A stretch of 58,984 nt of DNA from JBDZVM01 sp040255675 (GTDB lineage: Bacteria > Actinomycetota > Actinomycetes > Acidothermales > Acidothermaceae). The stretch is from contig JBDZVM010000024.1 of assembly GCA_040255675.1 (NCBI GenBank), positions 1 through 58,984 on the forward strand. Reading direction: 5' to 3'. The notes beneath the pieces are model-generated. The model worked only from the letters and a program-made list of their open reading frames with translations. It was not told where the DNA came from and searched no databases. The position numbers and the translations under genes are program-made. Shown here one piece after another: positions 23,250 through 32,571 of the stretch. The stretch's first letter is position 1; each line of letters starts with the position of its first letter.

Positions 23250-24236
23250 GTGGCTGGTTCTCCTGAAGACCGCGCTGATGACCAAGCGGAAGCGCGCTAC
23301 CGGCCCTGGGTCGCTGCCTTTCTACGCATTTACGAACCACTCGAGGCATTGCCTCACGTGCGGCTTCGTGAGCAGGACGCACGGGCTCCCGGCCGCCCGG
23401 ACCGGGTCGCGCCGGGTCGCCGGCCCGATCTGGCCGTGCGCGAACGAGCGGCCGCCCTTCGCGCGGCGATCGCCGTGCCACCTCGGATCGTGAGCGACCT
23501 CGACCTGCTGGCGCGCAACGCGACCCTGATCGAACCTCCCGGGCTTGTGCTCCGTTCGCCCGACGGCGTCGTCCGCGTCTGCCCGGCGGATCTCGGTGCT
23601 CGGGCGCTGCGCGCGCTCGACGAGTGGCCGACCCGCTTCGCCCCCGAAGTCGTGCGCGCCATCATGCCCACGTCGGCGTTGACGGAAGCCACGGCCGCGG
23701 CCGTCAAGGCGCGGCTCGAGTGCACACCGCACGTGAAGAGCAGCGCGTGGCACATCCCGCTTTCGTGGTTCGTGCTCTTCGCGGCCCGTGGGCGAGTGGA
23801 CGGTGGACCTGTGGACGACGAGGCAGCGGACGACGAGGCAGTGGACGAGGGCCGAGCCGAGGGCCGAGCCGAACTCGATGCCGGTCGATCGGTGCGCAGT
23901 CCCGCGGCGACTGTTCGCTACGTCGCGTCGATGGCTGACGCACGCCGCGGCCTCGCGCGTGCCCTCGCCGCCGTCCGCCGCACCCCTACTCGGTTGCTTC
24001 CGGTACCCGACCTCGAGGAGCTCGGAAAATGGCTCGAAGAGTTTCACGCCCGTTCCGTCGTCGAACTTGACTATGGCGGTGTGGCCTCTCTTGTCCGGCA
24101 CGACGACGATTCGGTCGATCGAGTAATTGCTGGGGTCAACGCGCTTCGCCAGGGTGACGTCGATGTCGCGGCCGGGCTGCTCATCGATGTCCACGCCCAA
24201 TGGGCGGCGGTGCGCGCCTACGAACGCGCATCTTAA
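23250..24236 (+). CDS. Conserved hypothetical protein beside bldC
   Basis: About 328 residues from a GTG at 23250 (VAGSPEDRADDQ...). The frame is open back to 23046, but that part is low-complexity repeat translation. It opens with YRPWVAAFLRIYEPLEALP and ends with VIAGVNALRQGDVDVAAGLLIDVHAQW. Ala/Arg-rich, with a low-complexity acidic insert (residues about 185-212, GPVDDEAADDEAVDEG-type) and no membrane segment. I know of similar uncharacterised genes next to DUF3073/bldC in actinomycetes but no function. Confidence 0.7.
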   Translation: MAGSPEDRADDQAEARYRPWVAAFLRIYEPLEALPHVRLREQDARAPGRPDRVAPGRRPDLAVRERAAALRAAIAVPPRIVSDLDLLARNATLIEPPGLVLRSPDGVVRVCPADLGARALRALDEWPTRFAPEVVRAIMPTSALTEATAAAVKARLECTPHVKSSAWHIPLSWFVLFAARGRVDGGPVDDEAADDEAVDEGRAEGRAELDAGRSVRSPAATVRYVASMADARRGLARALAAVRRTPTRLLPVPDLEELGKWLEEFHARSVVELDYGGVASLVRHDDDSVDRVIAGVNALRQGDVDVAAGLLIDVHAQWAAVRAYERAS

Positions 24237-24808
24237 AAATTCGCGGATGAACATTCATACGAATGCTTGCTGCTACTCAATGACGCGTGCCGTACTGATT
24301 CTCGTATCACGATTCGCTCTCGAAATTCTTCCCGAAACTTTGAAGCCTCGCGGGCCGATCCAGTTCACGGTGATTTTCGTTCCGCGGCGAGGTCATTGAC
24401 GCGCGGCGGTATGCGCGCCTGTTCAACGGCGACGGAGCGAGGCAGCTTCGCGCCGCCAAGCTGACTCTCGAAAGCGCTTGTATTCCAGCCACTTTCGTCT
24501 CGTTTACGCTGCGCTGAGTGACAATTCCGCCACATGCCGTGACGACAAGGGCTAAACGGCCGAACCGGTACTAGTCCCCGAAGATCGCAGGATGATCCGG
24601 TCGGACCATTTCGGACATCCGGGGTTAAGGGCAGTATTTACTCACAGGCTGATACGACATCGGCTTGCGTGGACCGGCAACCCATGTCGGCTCTCGGCCG
24701 GCTCTCGCTTCTTCGAGCGTCGGCCTCGTGTTCGGGGTTCGGCGTCCGACGTCGATCCCTTTTGTTTCGGGCCCGGTACGCCCCCGGACCCACCAAGGAG
24801 GAAGTTCC
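24237..24808. promoter_or_regulatory. Long bldC upstream region, no confident gene
   Basis: About 570 bases. A short frame at 24400-24517 (reads GARQLRAAKLTLESACIP and stops) looks slightly protein-like but has no start or extension and may be a remnant. CCCCG (24577) and CGGGG (24621) flank a region with two CGGAC motifs. The bldC promoter must lie here, but no clear -10/-35 pair can be assigned. Confidence 0.4.
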
Positions 24809-25018
24809 GTGGCAAGCACGCGTACGCCCGAGGCGGAATCGCTACTTACGCCTGCCGAGGTCGCCACGATGTTTCGTGTCGACCCCAAGACGGTGACTCG
24901 CTGGGCCAAAGCCGGCAAGCTCACGTCAATTCGCACGCTCGGAGGCCACCGTCGTTACCGCGAGACCGAGGTGCGCGCGCTTCTGGGCGAGATTCCCCAG
25001 CAGCGCGAAGGCGACTGA
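24809..25018 (+). CDS. bldC: BldC-type MerR-like DNA-binding regulator
   Basis: 69 residues from a GTG at 24809, with AAGGAGG eight bases upstream deciding the start; the frame runs back to 24665 without conservation. The sequence is one MerR-type winged helix: LLTPAEVATMFRVDPKTVTR, then WAKAGKL and LGGHRRYRETEV. In Streptomyces BldC binds DNA cooperatively as a head-to-tail array and sets the timing of development. In a non-sporulating relative it would still be a global regulator. Very high confidence for the family. Confidence 0.95.
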   Translation: MASTRTPEAESLLTPAEVATMFRVDPKTVTRWAKAGKLTSIRTLGGHRRYRETEVRALLGEIPQQREGD

Positions 25019-25412
25019 CACGCCACCTGATCAGATCTCAAGGCCCCGACCGCCAGCTGAAATGCACCCGCCATCCGAGTACGCCGTCACTCGAATGCAT
25101 GGCAGGCCGGGGCCCTTGACTGCCCGGACCGACGCCTCCAGATCGGCTGACCTAGATCATCAGCTGTATGCCCTCGCGAACCAAACCTCGCTGCCAGTCG
25201 TTGGAGTTCTCGGACGGCGTTCGGCCGGACAAGCTGCCCGACGAGCCGCTTGACACTCGTGTCGACACCGGTCCGCTGCCGCTCGGAACGCGCGCAACAG
25301 TTACGCTTCCGGGGAGCAGTCGGGCACCGGCGTCCACGACGCGGTTTCGTGCTCAACGGCGTGGCCGACGGAGCCGATATCACGATGGCGATCTCACGAC
25401 GAGAGGTGTGGC
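25019..25412. other. bldC-to-DUF929 interval, no confident gene
   Basis: Two overlapping frames show partial coding-like codon use: one from an ATG at 25168 and one ending at a TAG at 25421 (reads GVADGADITMAISRREVW near its end). They could be one short gene broken by a frameshift. Neither has a ribosome binding site or family resemblance, so no gene is called. Confidence 0.4.
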
Positions 25413-26339
25413 GTGGCCGATAGGCGCGACGAGACCCGGCAAAAAGACCGGACGTCGAACAAGTACGCCGCGAAGAAGGCCGCTGAGCGGTTGGCAGCCG
25501 AACGGGCGTCGCAGCGGCGCGCTGAGCGGCGACGCAACGTCTTGGTGGCCGGGAGCGCCACGCTTGCGGTATTGATCGTCGTCGGCGTGATCGTGGCAAT
25601 CGGGCTGACGAACAAGAGCGGCAAGACAACGACCGCGAACCCGTCCGACTCCGGTAACCCCGTCGTGCCGGCCTCGAGCACCGTCGTCGAAGCGCTACAT
25701 AACGTGCCCGCGACCACCGCCGTCGACGTCACCGAGATCAAGTCTGGGCTGCCGAAGTCGATTACCGACAAGCCGCTCACCGGCGACAACGGGAAGCCGC
25801 AGGTGCTCTACATCGGCGCCGATTACTGCCCGTACTGCGCGGCGACCAGATGGCCGCTCGCGGTCGCGCTTGGCCGATTCGGCACCTTCAGCGACTTGAC
25901 CACCACGTACTCCTCCGACAAGGACGCCGCCCCGCACACGCCGACGCTGTCGTTCCACGGCGCCAGTTACACCAGCGACTACATCGACTTCGTCGGCAAA
26001 GAACAACAAGACGGCGCGGGAAACCCGCTCGATTCGTTGACGAAGACGCAAGAGCAACTGCTGTCGAGCCGCGGCGGCAACTCCTACCCGTTCATCGATT
26101 TCGGGGGCACCTGGATTCAGCACGGATCGCTGTTCGACCCCAACTCACTGTCAGGCATGACCCCCGAGCAGGTCGCGCAGTCGATCAGCGACACCTCGAA
26201 GGCGCCCGGTTCGACGATTCAGGCCGGAGCTGACGTCTATACCGCGATCATTTGCAAGATCGACGGCGGTAAGCCTGGCGACGTCTGCACCGCACCGGGA
26301 GTCAAGGCGGCCGCGAGCGCGCTCGATGCCAACAAGTAG
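25413..26339 (+). CDS. DUF929 thioredoxin-like membrane-anchored protein
   Basis: 308 residues from a GTG at 25413. A basic cytoplasmic head (RTSNKYAAKKAAERLAAERA) precedes one membrane segment (about residues 45-66) and a long extracytoplasmic domain. The domain has a CPYC redox motif in IGADYCPYCAATRWPLAVAL near residue 138, and FIDFGGTW further on. DUF929 proteins are thioredoxin-fold and pair with VKOR in actinomycetes. Likely an oxidant or isomerase of disulfides outside the membrane. It overlaps the VKOR gene by 14 bases. Confidence 0.85.
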   Translation: MADRRDETRQKDRTSNKYAAKKAAERLAAERASQRRAERRRNVLVAGSATLAVLIVVGVIVAIGLTNKSGKTTTANPSDSGNPVVPASSTVVEALHNVPATTAVDVTEIKSGLPKSITDKPLTGDNGKPQVLYIGADYCPYCAATRWPLAVALGRFGTFSDLTTTYSSDKDAAPHTPTLSFHGASYTSDYIDFVGKEQQDGAGNPLDSLTKTQEQLLSSRGGNSYPFIDFGGTWIQHGSLFDPNSLSGMTPEQVAQSISDTSKAPGSTIQAGADVYTAIICKIDGGKPGDVCTAPGVKAAASALDANK

Positions 26340-26850
26340 CGCCGCGGGCGGCGTGATCGCAACGCCGGTTCGGGCGCCACGGTGGGCGTCACCCGTCACG
26401 CTCGTGCTCACCCTTGCCGGGCTCGGCGTCGCGATCTATTTGACTCTCGCGCACTACGACACCAGCGTCACCCTCGCTTGTTCGTCGAATGGCGCCATCA
26501 ACTGCGAGAAGGTCACCACGAGCGCCGAGTCTGAGGTATTCGGCATTCCGGTCGCCGTCCTCGGCCTCGCGTATTTCGTGTTCATGCTGCCGTGGCATTT
26601 GCCTGCGGCGTGGCGGTCGGCAGACCCGCGCATCAAGTACGGCCGCCTCGCGTACTGCCTCGCTGGTGTTGGTTTCGTTTGCTACCTCGTCTATGCCGAG
26701 GTCGTTGTTATCAAGGCGATCTGCCTGTGGTGCACCGCCGTCCACGTCATCACGTTCTTGATCTTCGCCGTCACCGGATTCGCGCTCGCGCTGACGATGC
26801 CCGTCGAGATTTCCGACGACGAGTCGTCCGAAGTTTCCGCGCATCCCTAA
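26326..26850 (+). CDS. VKOR family membrane oxidoreductase
   Basis: 174 residues with four to five membrane helices. The family's essential residues are visible: Cys in INCEKVTTS near residue 63 (first loop pair partner at LACSS), a Ser in the same loop, and the CLWC active site near residues 128-131. VKOR reoxidises a periplasmic thioredoxin-like partner, passing electrons to quinone, the job DsbB does in other bacteria. The 14-base overlap with the DUF929 gene indicates co-expression and a working pair. Confidence 0.9.
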   Translation: MPTSSAAGGVIATPVRAPRWASPVTLVLTLAGLGVAIYLTLAHYDTSVTLACSSNGAINCEKVTTSAESEVFGIPVAVLGLAYFVFMLPWHLPAAWRSADPRIKYGRLAYCLAGVGFVCYLVYAEVVVIKAICLWCTAVHVITFLIFAVTGFALALTMPVEISDDESSEVSAHP

Positions 26851-27048
26851 AAGTCACGGTTGCCCGTTGTGACGAAAGTCCCTCGAGCAACGACAGCGAT
26901 TTCACGCACGTCGGGCGGCGCGGAGCCGATAGGGCTCGCAACGAGCCGCCACGGTCACCCCCCAGACCGACGGCTCGCGCGCGGCACCCGCGGCCTCGAT
27001 AGCCTGCCCGCAGGGGCCCGGGTCGCCGCGTGTCTCGCCAGAATCGTG

Positions 27049-28023
27049 TCAGCGGTTGATTGCCGACATGTCGGCGTAACGGTCGCCCGCGGTGGCGCCC
27101 TTCGGTGCCGCTTCGTCGATATGCGCGATCTCGTCTGCAGTCAACGTGACGTCAACCGCGCCGACGTTTTCTTCGAGGTATTGCAGGCGTTTTGTGCCAG
27201 GGATCGCAACGATGTCGTCGCCTCGCGCGAGCACCCACGCCAGCGCGAGTTGGCCGGACGTGCATCCCTTCGCACGAGCGATCGCTCGCACGCGTGCGAG
27301 CATCTCCAGGTTGCGAGCGAAGTTTTCGTTTTGGAATCGCGGATGGTGACGCCGAAAGTCGTCGGCGGCGAAGTCGTCAGGCGACTGGAATCTGCCGGTC
27401 AGAAAGCCGCGCCCAAGCGGGCTGTACGCGACGAAGCCGATGCCTAGTTCTCGCACGGTAGGCAAAATCTCGTCTTCGGCGTCGCGGCTCCAGATGCTGT
27501 ATTCGGTCTGCAACGCAGTAATCGGGTAGACGGCGTGCGCCCGGCGAATCGTGTTCGGCGCGGCTTCTGAGAGGCCGAGGTGGCGCACCTTTCCGGCGTC
27601 GACCAACTCTTTCATCGCGCCGACCGTTTCTTCGATCGGCACGGTGATGTCGACGCGATGCTGGTAGTACAAGTCGATGTGGTCGACGCCGAGTCGTTGC
27701 AGAGAAGCATTGCAGGCGGTGCGCACATATTCAGGCTTGCCGTTGATGCCCAGGCGGGTACCGTCGGGAAGTCGCTCGTTACCGAATTTCGTCGCCACGA
27801 CGACGTCGTCACGTCGTCCGGCTATCGCGCGACCGACGAGGCGCTCGTTCGTGAACGGGCCGTACATGTCGGCGGTGTCGATGAAGTTGCAGCCAAGGTC
27901 GAGCGCGCGGCGAATCACCGCGATCGAAGCGTCGTCGTCGTGGGCGCCGTAAAACTCGCTCATGCCCATGCAGCCGAGACCGATCTCGGAGACGGCGAGC
28001 GAGCCGAGATGGCGAATGTTCAT
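27049..28023 (-). CDS. Aldo/keto reductase
   Basis: 324 residues from the ATG at 28023 (MNIRHLGSLAVSEIGLGCMG). AKR residues are visible: DTADMYG with the catalytic Tyr, VATKFG with the Lys, and YYQHRVD with the His, placing it in the YajO/IolS-like group (AKR11-13). NADP binding lies in the C-terminal VAIPGTKR segment. Substrate unknown. Its start overlaps the stop of the methyltransferase by four bases, so the two form an operon. Confidence 0.88.
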   Translation of the reverse strand: MNIRHLGSLAVSEIGLGCMGMSEFYGAHDDDASIAVIRRALDLGCNFIDTADMYGPFTNERLVGRAIAGRRDDVVVATKFGNERLPDGTRLGINGKPEYVRTACNASLQRLGVDHIDLYYQHRVDITVPIEETVGAMKELVDAGKVRHLGLSEAAPNTIRRAHAVYPITALQTEYSIWSRDAEDEILPTVRELGIGFVAYSPLGRGFLTGRFQSPDDFAADDFRRHHPRFQNENFARNLEMLARVRAIARAKGCTSGQLALAWVLARGDDIVAIPGTKRLQYLEENVGAVDVTLTADEIAHIDEAAPKGATAGDRYADMSAINR

Positions 28024-28745
28024 GCCGTCTCGAGGGTGCAGCACCAGATAGTGAGCTCCCACGACAACCGGCTGCCGCGTTGGGCGAGATGGATCGTGCC
28101 GTCGTCCATCAATTCACGGACTTCGGGAGAGGTGGCCACGACGTCCGGTAGCGGAAACTCTTTCTTTGCCACCGGCTCCATCGCGGCGCCGAAAACCTTA
28201 TGGGCAGCCGCGAGAATCGCCTTGTCGTCTTGGATCGTGCCGGTGGGCAAGTAGACGCGACCGCCGGGCTTGAGATGATCGGCGACCTGCGCCAGCATCT
28301 CGACCGGCAGTTCGGCGCCGCTGCGCCCGCCGCCCTTGCCGTCGGGGAACCAGCCGGTCACGAGTGCCACGGCGTCGGGAATGCCCGACACGTCAGCGAT
28401 AACGACGTCGGCCTCGACACCGTCGACCGGCTTCATCAGGTGCCCCGCGCGAAACTCGGCGACATCGGACAAGCCGAGCTTCTTGGCATTCGCCGTGGCG
28501 CAAGCGACGGCAGCCTGCGAGGCGTCGGTGCCGATGACCTTGCCCGCGCCGAGTCGTGCCGCGACGAGCGAGAGCACGCCGCAGCCGCACCCGGCGTCGA
28601 CGACGAGCTCGCCGGGATGAACGCGCAAGGCCTCAGCCAGCACCTTGCTCGTGGAGCTGGGCACGAACACGCCGGGATCGACCGTGATCTCGAACGGTCC
28701 GGTCGTCCCCCGCCACATGTACTCGCGCTGTACTTCGATCGTCAT
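28020..28745 (-). CDS. Class I SAM-dependent methyltransferase, PrmA-like
   Basis: 241 residues from the ATG at 28745 (MTIEVQREYMW). Motif I is VVDAGCGCGVLSLVAARLGA near residue 48, motif II IGTDAS, and motif IV VIADVSGIPDA near 111. The PGVFVPSSTSKVLAEAL stretch before motif I is like ribosomal protein L11 or HemK-type enzymes. Since no NPPY motif is visible, it is not HemK. The methyl acceptor is unknown. First gene of a two-gene unit with the AKR. Confidence 0.75.
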   Translation of the reverse strand: MTIEVQREYMWRGTTGPFEITVDPGVFVPSSTSKVLAEALRVHPGELVVDAGCGCGVLSLVAARLGAGKVIGTDASQAAVACATANAKKLGLSDVAEFRAGHLMKPVDGVEADVVIADVSGIPDAVALVTGWFPDGKGGGRSGAELPVEMLAQVADHLKPGGRVYLPTGTIQDDKAILAAAHKVFGAAMEPVAKKEFPLPDVVATSPEVRELMDDGTIHLAQRGSRLSWELTIWCCTLETA

Positions 28746-28943
28746 CGGGTTTCCTCTCGGGCTGTTCAGCGGGCGCACTGACGATCAGCCGGACGTCTGG
28801 CCAGCCTAGCCATGGCCCCGAGATGGTGAAACGGCGCGTCCGAGTGATCCAGGTCTCCCCCCGCTCGGTACCCCGCGCACGACACGATTCACCGTTTCGT
28901 CACGGTACGGGTACGACGATCGGACGGCGGAACGACGTCATCA

Positions 28944-28991
28944 TTTGGCGCGTCGAACGGACGCGCGGGATGCTTTGGCGCGTCGAACGGA
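28944..28991. repeat. Two 18-base direct repeats, 30 bases apart
   Basis: TTTGGCGCGTCGAACGGA occurs exactly at 28944-28961 and 28974-28991. The second copy ends directly before the GAGG ribosome site of the META lipoprotein gene (ATG 28998). Exact copies at a 30-base period (about three helical turns) between divergent genes could be regulator sites. Confidence 0.7.
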
Positions 28992-28997
28992 GAGGCC

Positions 28998-29948
28998 ATG
29001 GGCCGTAAGCGAGCAGCGATCGCGGTGACGGTGACGATTATCGGGATCATGATGGCCGGGTGCGCGAGCGGGTCTGATGGGCGCGTCGTCGGCAGTTCGG
29101 GCGGCCTCAAGCCGTCGTCCGGTTCGCCGTCGTCGGGCTTGCCGTCGTCTGGCGCGCCGTCGTCCGGTTCGCCCGGGTCGTCGCCGGTGTCTTCGCGGGA
29201 GGCGCGCGACCCGGCTCGGCTGGTAAATCTTTGGCAGCTCGACGCTCCCGGACAGGCCGCGGGATCGGTACTTCGGCTCGGTGACGACCTGATCATCTGG
29301 AGCGGTTGCGGCGTGTTGATGGGCGACTGGAGCGCCAACGCCGGCGGCCTGTTCCTCGGCCACGTGTCGGGCGGCAGTTCGGCCTGCGTGTCGCATGAGT
29401 CCGGCGACCCGACACCAGCTTGGCTGGCGAGAATCACCAGGTTCGAGGTCGGCGTCGACGGCGTGGCGCTGCTCGATTCCTCCGGTGCCGTGATCGCCCG
29501 GCTTTCTCCGGGCGGGCATCCCACGCCACGGCCAGACATCGCGTCGCAGCTGGCCGAGCCGCCAGCGCTGACCGACGCCCTGCGTAACCGGCTGAGCGTG
29601 GTCGCCGCGCCATTGCCGGCCGGGCTGGTGGCCGCGACGCCGCAACAACTTTTGGGGCGGTGGGTACCCGAAGGGGCCTCGTCGTCCGCCAAGCCGTATG
29701 CCGATTTCAAGGCGGACAGTTCGTGGCTCGGCTCCGACGGGTGCAACGGCCAGGGCGGGCGGTGGACGGTGGCGCCCGACGGCAGCTGGCTCGCGGTTGC
29801 TGGTGCTCAGACGGCGATGGCCTGTACGGGAATGGTGAACGTCGGTGGCTGGCTCACCAAGGCGACCCGCGCCGCGTTCGACGGTTCCACCTTGGTGTTG
29901 CTCGACAACTCAGACACGGTGGTCGGGCGGCTGGTTCGCGCGAGCTGA
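28998..29948 (+). CDS. META-domain lipoprotein
   Basis: 316 residues. A basic start, a hydrophobic stretch and a lipobox ending IMMAGC (Cys22) mark a lipoprotein. A Gly/Ser/Pro linker (PSSGLPSSGAPSSG-type repeats, residues about 37-60) follows. The C-terminal third has the META/HslJ signature GSDGCNGQGGRWTV, then MACTGM. META proteins are cell-surface, often linked to stress or heat tolerance, with undefined mechanism. It stands alone and converges on xylB with one base between. Confidence 0.78.
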   Translation: MGRKRAAIAVTVTIIGIMMAGCASGSDGRVVGSSGGLKPSSGSPSSGLPSSGAPSSGSPGSSPVSSREARDPARLVNLWQLDAPGQAAGSVLRLGDDLIIWSGCGVLMGDWSANAGGLFLGHVSGGSSACVSHESGDPTPAWLARITRFEVGVDGVALLDSSGAVIARLSPGGHPTPRPDIASQLAEPPALTDALRNRLSVVAAPLPAGLVAATPQQLLGRWVPEGASSSAKPYADFKADSSWLGSDGCNGQGGRWTVAPDGSWLAVAGAQTAMACTGMVNVGGWLTKATRAAFDGSTLVLLDNSDTVVGRLVRAS

Positions 29949-29949
29949 G

Positions 29950-31356
29950 TCACCGATCGCTGACCTCGGCGTAGCGCTCGCGGATCCACGGCGTCGCGAT
30001 CGCGTCGTAGGTTTCGCGCTCGCCGATCTCCCAGGCGGGTGGCTCGGCCGTGCCGGCGACGAGCCAAGCCGCCTGCCTCGCGGCGCCGTCCGCCACGTAT
30101 TCGCCGGGCGCCGGAACGGTGACCGGCACGCCGAACACAGTTGGCGCGATGCGCCGGACGGCTTCGCTACGCGCTCCACCGCCGACGAGGATCAGCCGCC
30201 CGACCGCAACACCCTGCGCGACCAGCGCGTCGAGACCGTCGGCGAGGCCGCACAGCATGCCCTCGACGGCCGCCCGGGCGATGTTGGCGGACGTCGAGTT
30301 CGCCAGCCGCCAGCCGCGGATCGCCCCGGTGGCGGCCGGCCGGTTCGGGGTGCGCTCGCCCTCGAGATACGGGACGACGGTGAGTCCCTGCGCGCCCGGC
30401 TCGGCAGACATCGCCAGCTGGTCGAGTGTCGTGAGATCGACACCGAGCATGGCCGCTGTCGCGTCGAGCACCCGCGCTGCGTTGAGGGTGCACACGAGCG
30501 GCAAGAATTTGCCTGTGGCGTCGGCAAAACCGGCAACCGCGCCGGACGGATCGCCGGTCGGCGTGGGGCTCACGCCGAAGACCGTGCCCGAGGTGCCGAT
30601 CGAGATCACGATGTCGCCAGCGCCCGCGCCCACCCCAAGCGCGGCACCGGCGTTGTCGCCGGCGCCTGGGCCGAGCACAGCGCCGTTCGCCATGGCGCCG
30701 GCGGATTCGCGCGGGCCTAGCACGCGCGGCAGTTTCGGCGTCCGGTCGGTGTCTAACGCACGAGCCAGCAGGTCGAGCCGGTACTCCCCCGACGACGGCG
30801 ACCAGTAGCCGGTGCCGCTCGCGTCGCTGCGATCGGTGGCGAGCTGGTCGAGGCTTTCGGCGCCGGCGAGGCGCCAGGTGAGCCAGTCGTGCGGCAGGCA
30901 GATCGCGGCGGTGCGCCGCGCGTTTTCGGGTTCGTGGCGCGCCAGCCAGCGCAGCTTGGTGACGGTGAACGACGCGACCGGAACGGTGCCGATTGCCTGG
31001 GCCCACGCCTTCGCGCCGGCATCAGCCTCGCCGTTGCCTAGCTCTGCCACCAGCTCCGCCGCCTCGGGGGCCGAACGGGTGTCGTTCCACAACAAGGCGG
31101 GCCGCACGGCGTCGCCGGCCGCGTCGAGGCACACCATGCCGTGCTGCTGGGCGGCGACCGAGACGGCCGCGACGTCGGCGAGCCCGCCGGCCATTTCGGC
31201 TGCTTGCTCGAACGCGTGCCACCAGGCGCTCGGGTCGACCTCGGTGCCGTTCGGATGAGCCGCCTTCCCGTCGCGCACCAGCGCGCCGGTTTCGGCATCG
31301 CGCACCACGACCTTGCACGATTGCGTCGAGGAATCGACGCCTGCCACCAAAGTCAT
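29950..31356 (-). CDS. xylB: Xylulokinase
   Basis: 468 residues of the FGGY kinase family. The N-terminus GVDSSTQSCKVVV is the phosphate-1 loop. AAQQHGMVCLD is near residue 68, ALLWNDTRS near 85, GDNAGAALGVGAGAGDIVIS with the Asp base near 232, and GGGARS near 390. It phosphorylates xylulose to xylulose-5-phosphate. It lies 18 bases after xylA on the same strand. Start ATG at 31356. Confidence 0.92.
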   Translation of the reverse strand: MTLVAGVDSSTQSCKVVVRDAETGALVRDGKAAHPNGTEVDPSAWWHAFEQAAEMAGGLADVAAVSVAAQQHGMVCLDAAGDAVRPALLWNDTRSAPEAAELVAELGNGEADAGAKAWAQAIGTVPVASFTVTKLRWLARHEPENARRTAAICLPHDWLTWRLAGAESLDQLATDRSDASGTGYWSPSSGEYRLDLLARALDTDRTPKLPRVLGPRESAGAMANGAVLGPGAGDNAGAALGVGAGAGDIVISIGTSGTVFGVSPTPTGDPSGAVAGFADATGKFLPLVCTLNAARVLDATAAMLGVDLTTLDQLAMSAEPGAQGLTVVPYLEGERTPNRPAATGAIRGWRLANSTSANIARAAVEGMLCGLADGLDALVAQGVAVGRLILVGGGARSEAVRRIAPTVFGVPVTVPAPGEYVADGAARQAAWLVAGTAEPPAWEIGERETYDAIATPWIRERYAEVSDR

Positions 31357-31374
31357 CGGTTCACCCGGTTCGTC

Positions 31375-32571
31375 TCAGCGGGCGCCGAGGAGGTGTTCGA
31401 CGGCGAGTTGTGCCAGGTGGGTGTAGCCGTAGCCGAACGCACCGGCGGTGTCGGCGTCGAAGTCTTCGTAGGAGGCGCGGTCGGCGAGCAGGCCGGTGTA
31501 GGTCTCACCCGGGGCGAGTGTCGGGGTGGCCAGGTCGGTGACCTTGCTGGCGGCGAGCGCGGCCCGCACCTCGGGGTCGGCGCGAAACGCCTTCGCCCGT
31601 GCCTTGAGCAGCAGGTAGGTGCGCATGTTCGCGGCGGCCGACGCCCACACGCCGTCGATGTTCTCGGTGCGTAGCGGCTTGTAGTCGAAATGGCGCGGCC
31701 CGTCGTAACCGGCGCCCCCCGAGATCGGCCCGTGTTCGAGCAGGTCGACGAGGAAAAACGCGCTCAACACATCGCCATGACCGAAGATCAGGTCTTGGTC
31801 GAAGCGCGGCCCGTGCTGCCCGTTGAGATCAATATGGAACAACTTGCCCATGCTGAGCGCCTGCGCGACCCCGTGCACCATGTTCAACCCGGCCATCTGC
31901 TCATGCCCCACCTCCGGGTTGATGCCGACCATGTCGGCATGGTCGAGGGTGGTGATGAACGCCAACGCGTGCCCGATCGTCGGCAACAAAATGTCACCAC
32001 GCGGCTCGTTCGGTTTCGGCTCTAGCGCGAACCGGATGCCATACCCCTGCTCGACCACGTAACCCGCGAGCGTGTCGAGCGCCTCGCGGTAACGCGCCAA
32101 CGCCGCCACGACATCCTTGCCCGCGTCGGTCTCCGCGCCCTCGCGGCCACCCCAAAACACATACGTCGACGCGCCCAACTCCGCCGCCAAATCAAGATTG
32201 CGCATCACCTTACGTACCGCGAACCGGCGAATCGACCGATCATTCGCCGTCAACGCGCCATCCTTGAACACCGGATGCATGAACAAATTCGTCGTCATCA
32301 TCGGCACCACCAGCCCCGACGCCGCCAACGCCTTGGCGAACCGATCAATCAGGCGACGCCGCTCCGCCTCACCACTACCGAACGGAATCAGATCATCGTC
32401 GTGGAACGTAACCCCCCACGCGCCCAACCCGGCAAGCCGCTCCACCGCCTCGACCGGATCCAGCGGCGGCCTCGTCGCCTCACCAAACGGGTCACGCGCC
32501 GGCCAGCCAACCGTCCACAACCCAAACGAAAACCTGTCATCCGGCGTCGGGGTCGTCACTTCGATGGACAT
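31375..32571 (-). CDS. xylA: Xylose isomerase
   Basis: 398 residues. Metal and catalytic residues of the actinomycete class I enzyme are all visible: WGVTFHDDDLIP (catalytic His), WGGREGAE, LEPKPNEPRGD, NPEVGHEQMAG and LFHIDLNGQ. It converts xylose to xylulose. GGAGG lies eight bases before the ATG at 32571. Upstream, a GTTGAGCTGTCAAAC stretch near 32590-32610 could be part of an operator, but no XylR gene is adjacent. Confidence 0.95.
   Translation of the reverse strand: MSIEVTTPTPDDRFSFGLWTVGWPARDPFGEATRPPLDPVEAVERLAGLGAWGVTFHDDDLIPFGSGEAERRRLIDRFAKALAASGLVVPMMTTNLFMHPVFKDGALTANDRSIRRFAVRKVMRNLDLAAELGASTYVFWGGREGAETDAGKDVVAALARYREALDTLAGYVVEQGYGIRFALEPKPNEPRGDILLPTIGHALAFITTLDHADMVGINPEVGHEQMAGLNMVHGVAQALSMGKLFHIDLNGQHGPRFDQDLIFGHGDVLSAFFLVDLLEHGPISGGAGYDGPRHFDYKPLRTENIDGVWASAAANMRTYLLLKARAKAFRADPEVRAALAASKVTDLATPTLAPGETYTGLLADRASYEDFDADTAGAFGYGYTHLAQLAVEHLLGAR

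Noticed and set aside
25168..25423. A short gene between bldC and DUF929
   Set aside because: Codon use is partly coding-like in two frames, but there is no ribosome site, no recognisable family, and it overlaps the DUF929 start.
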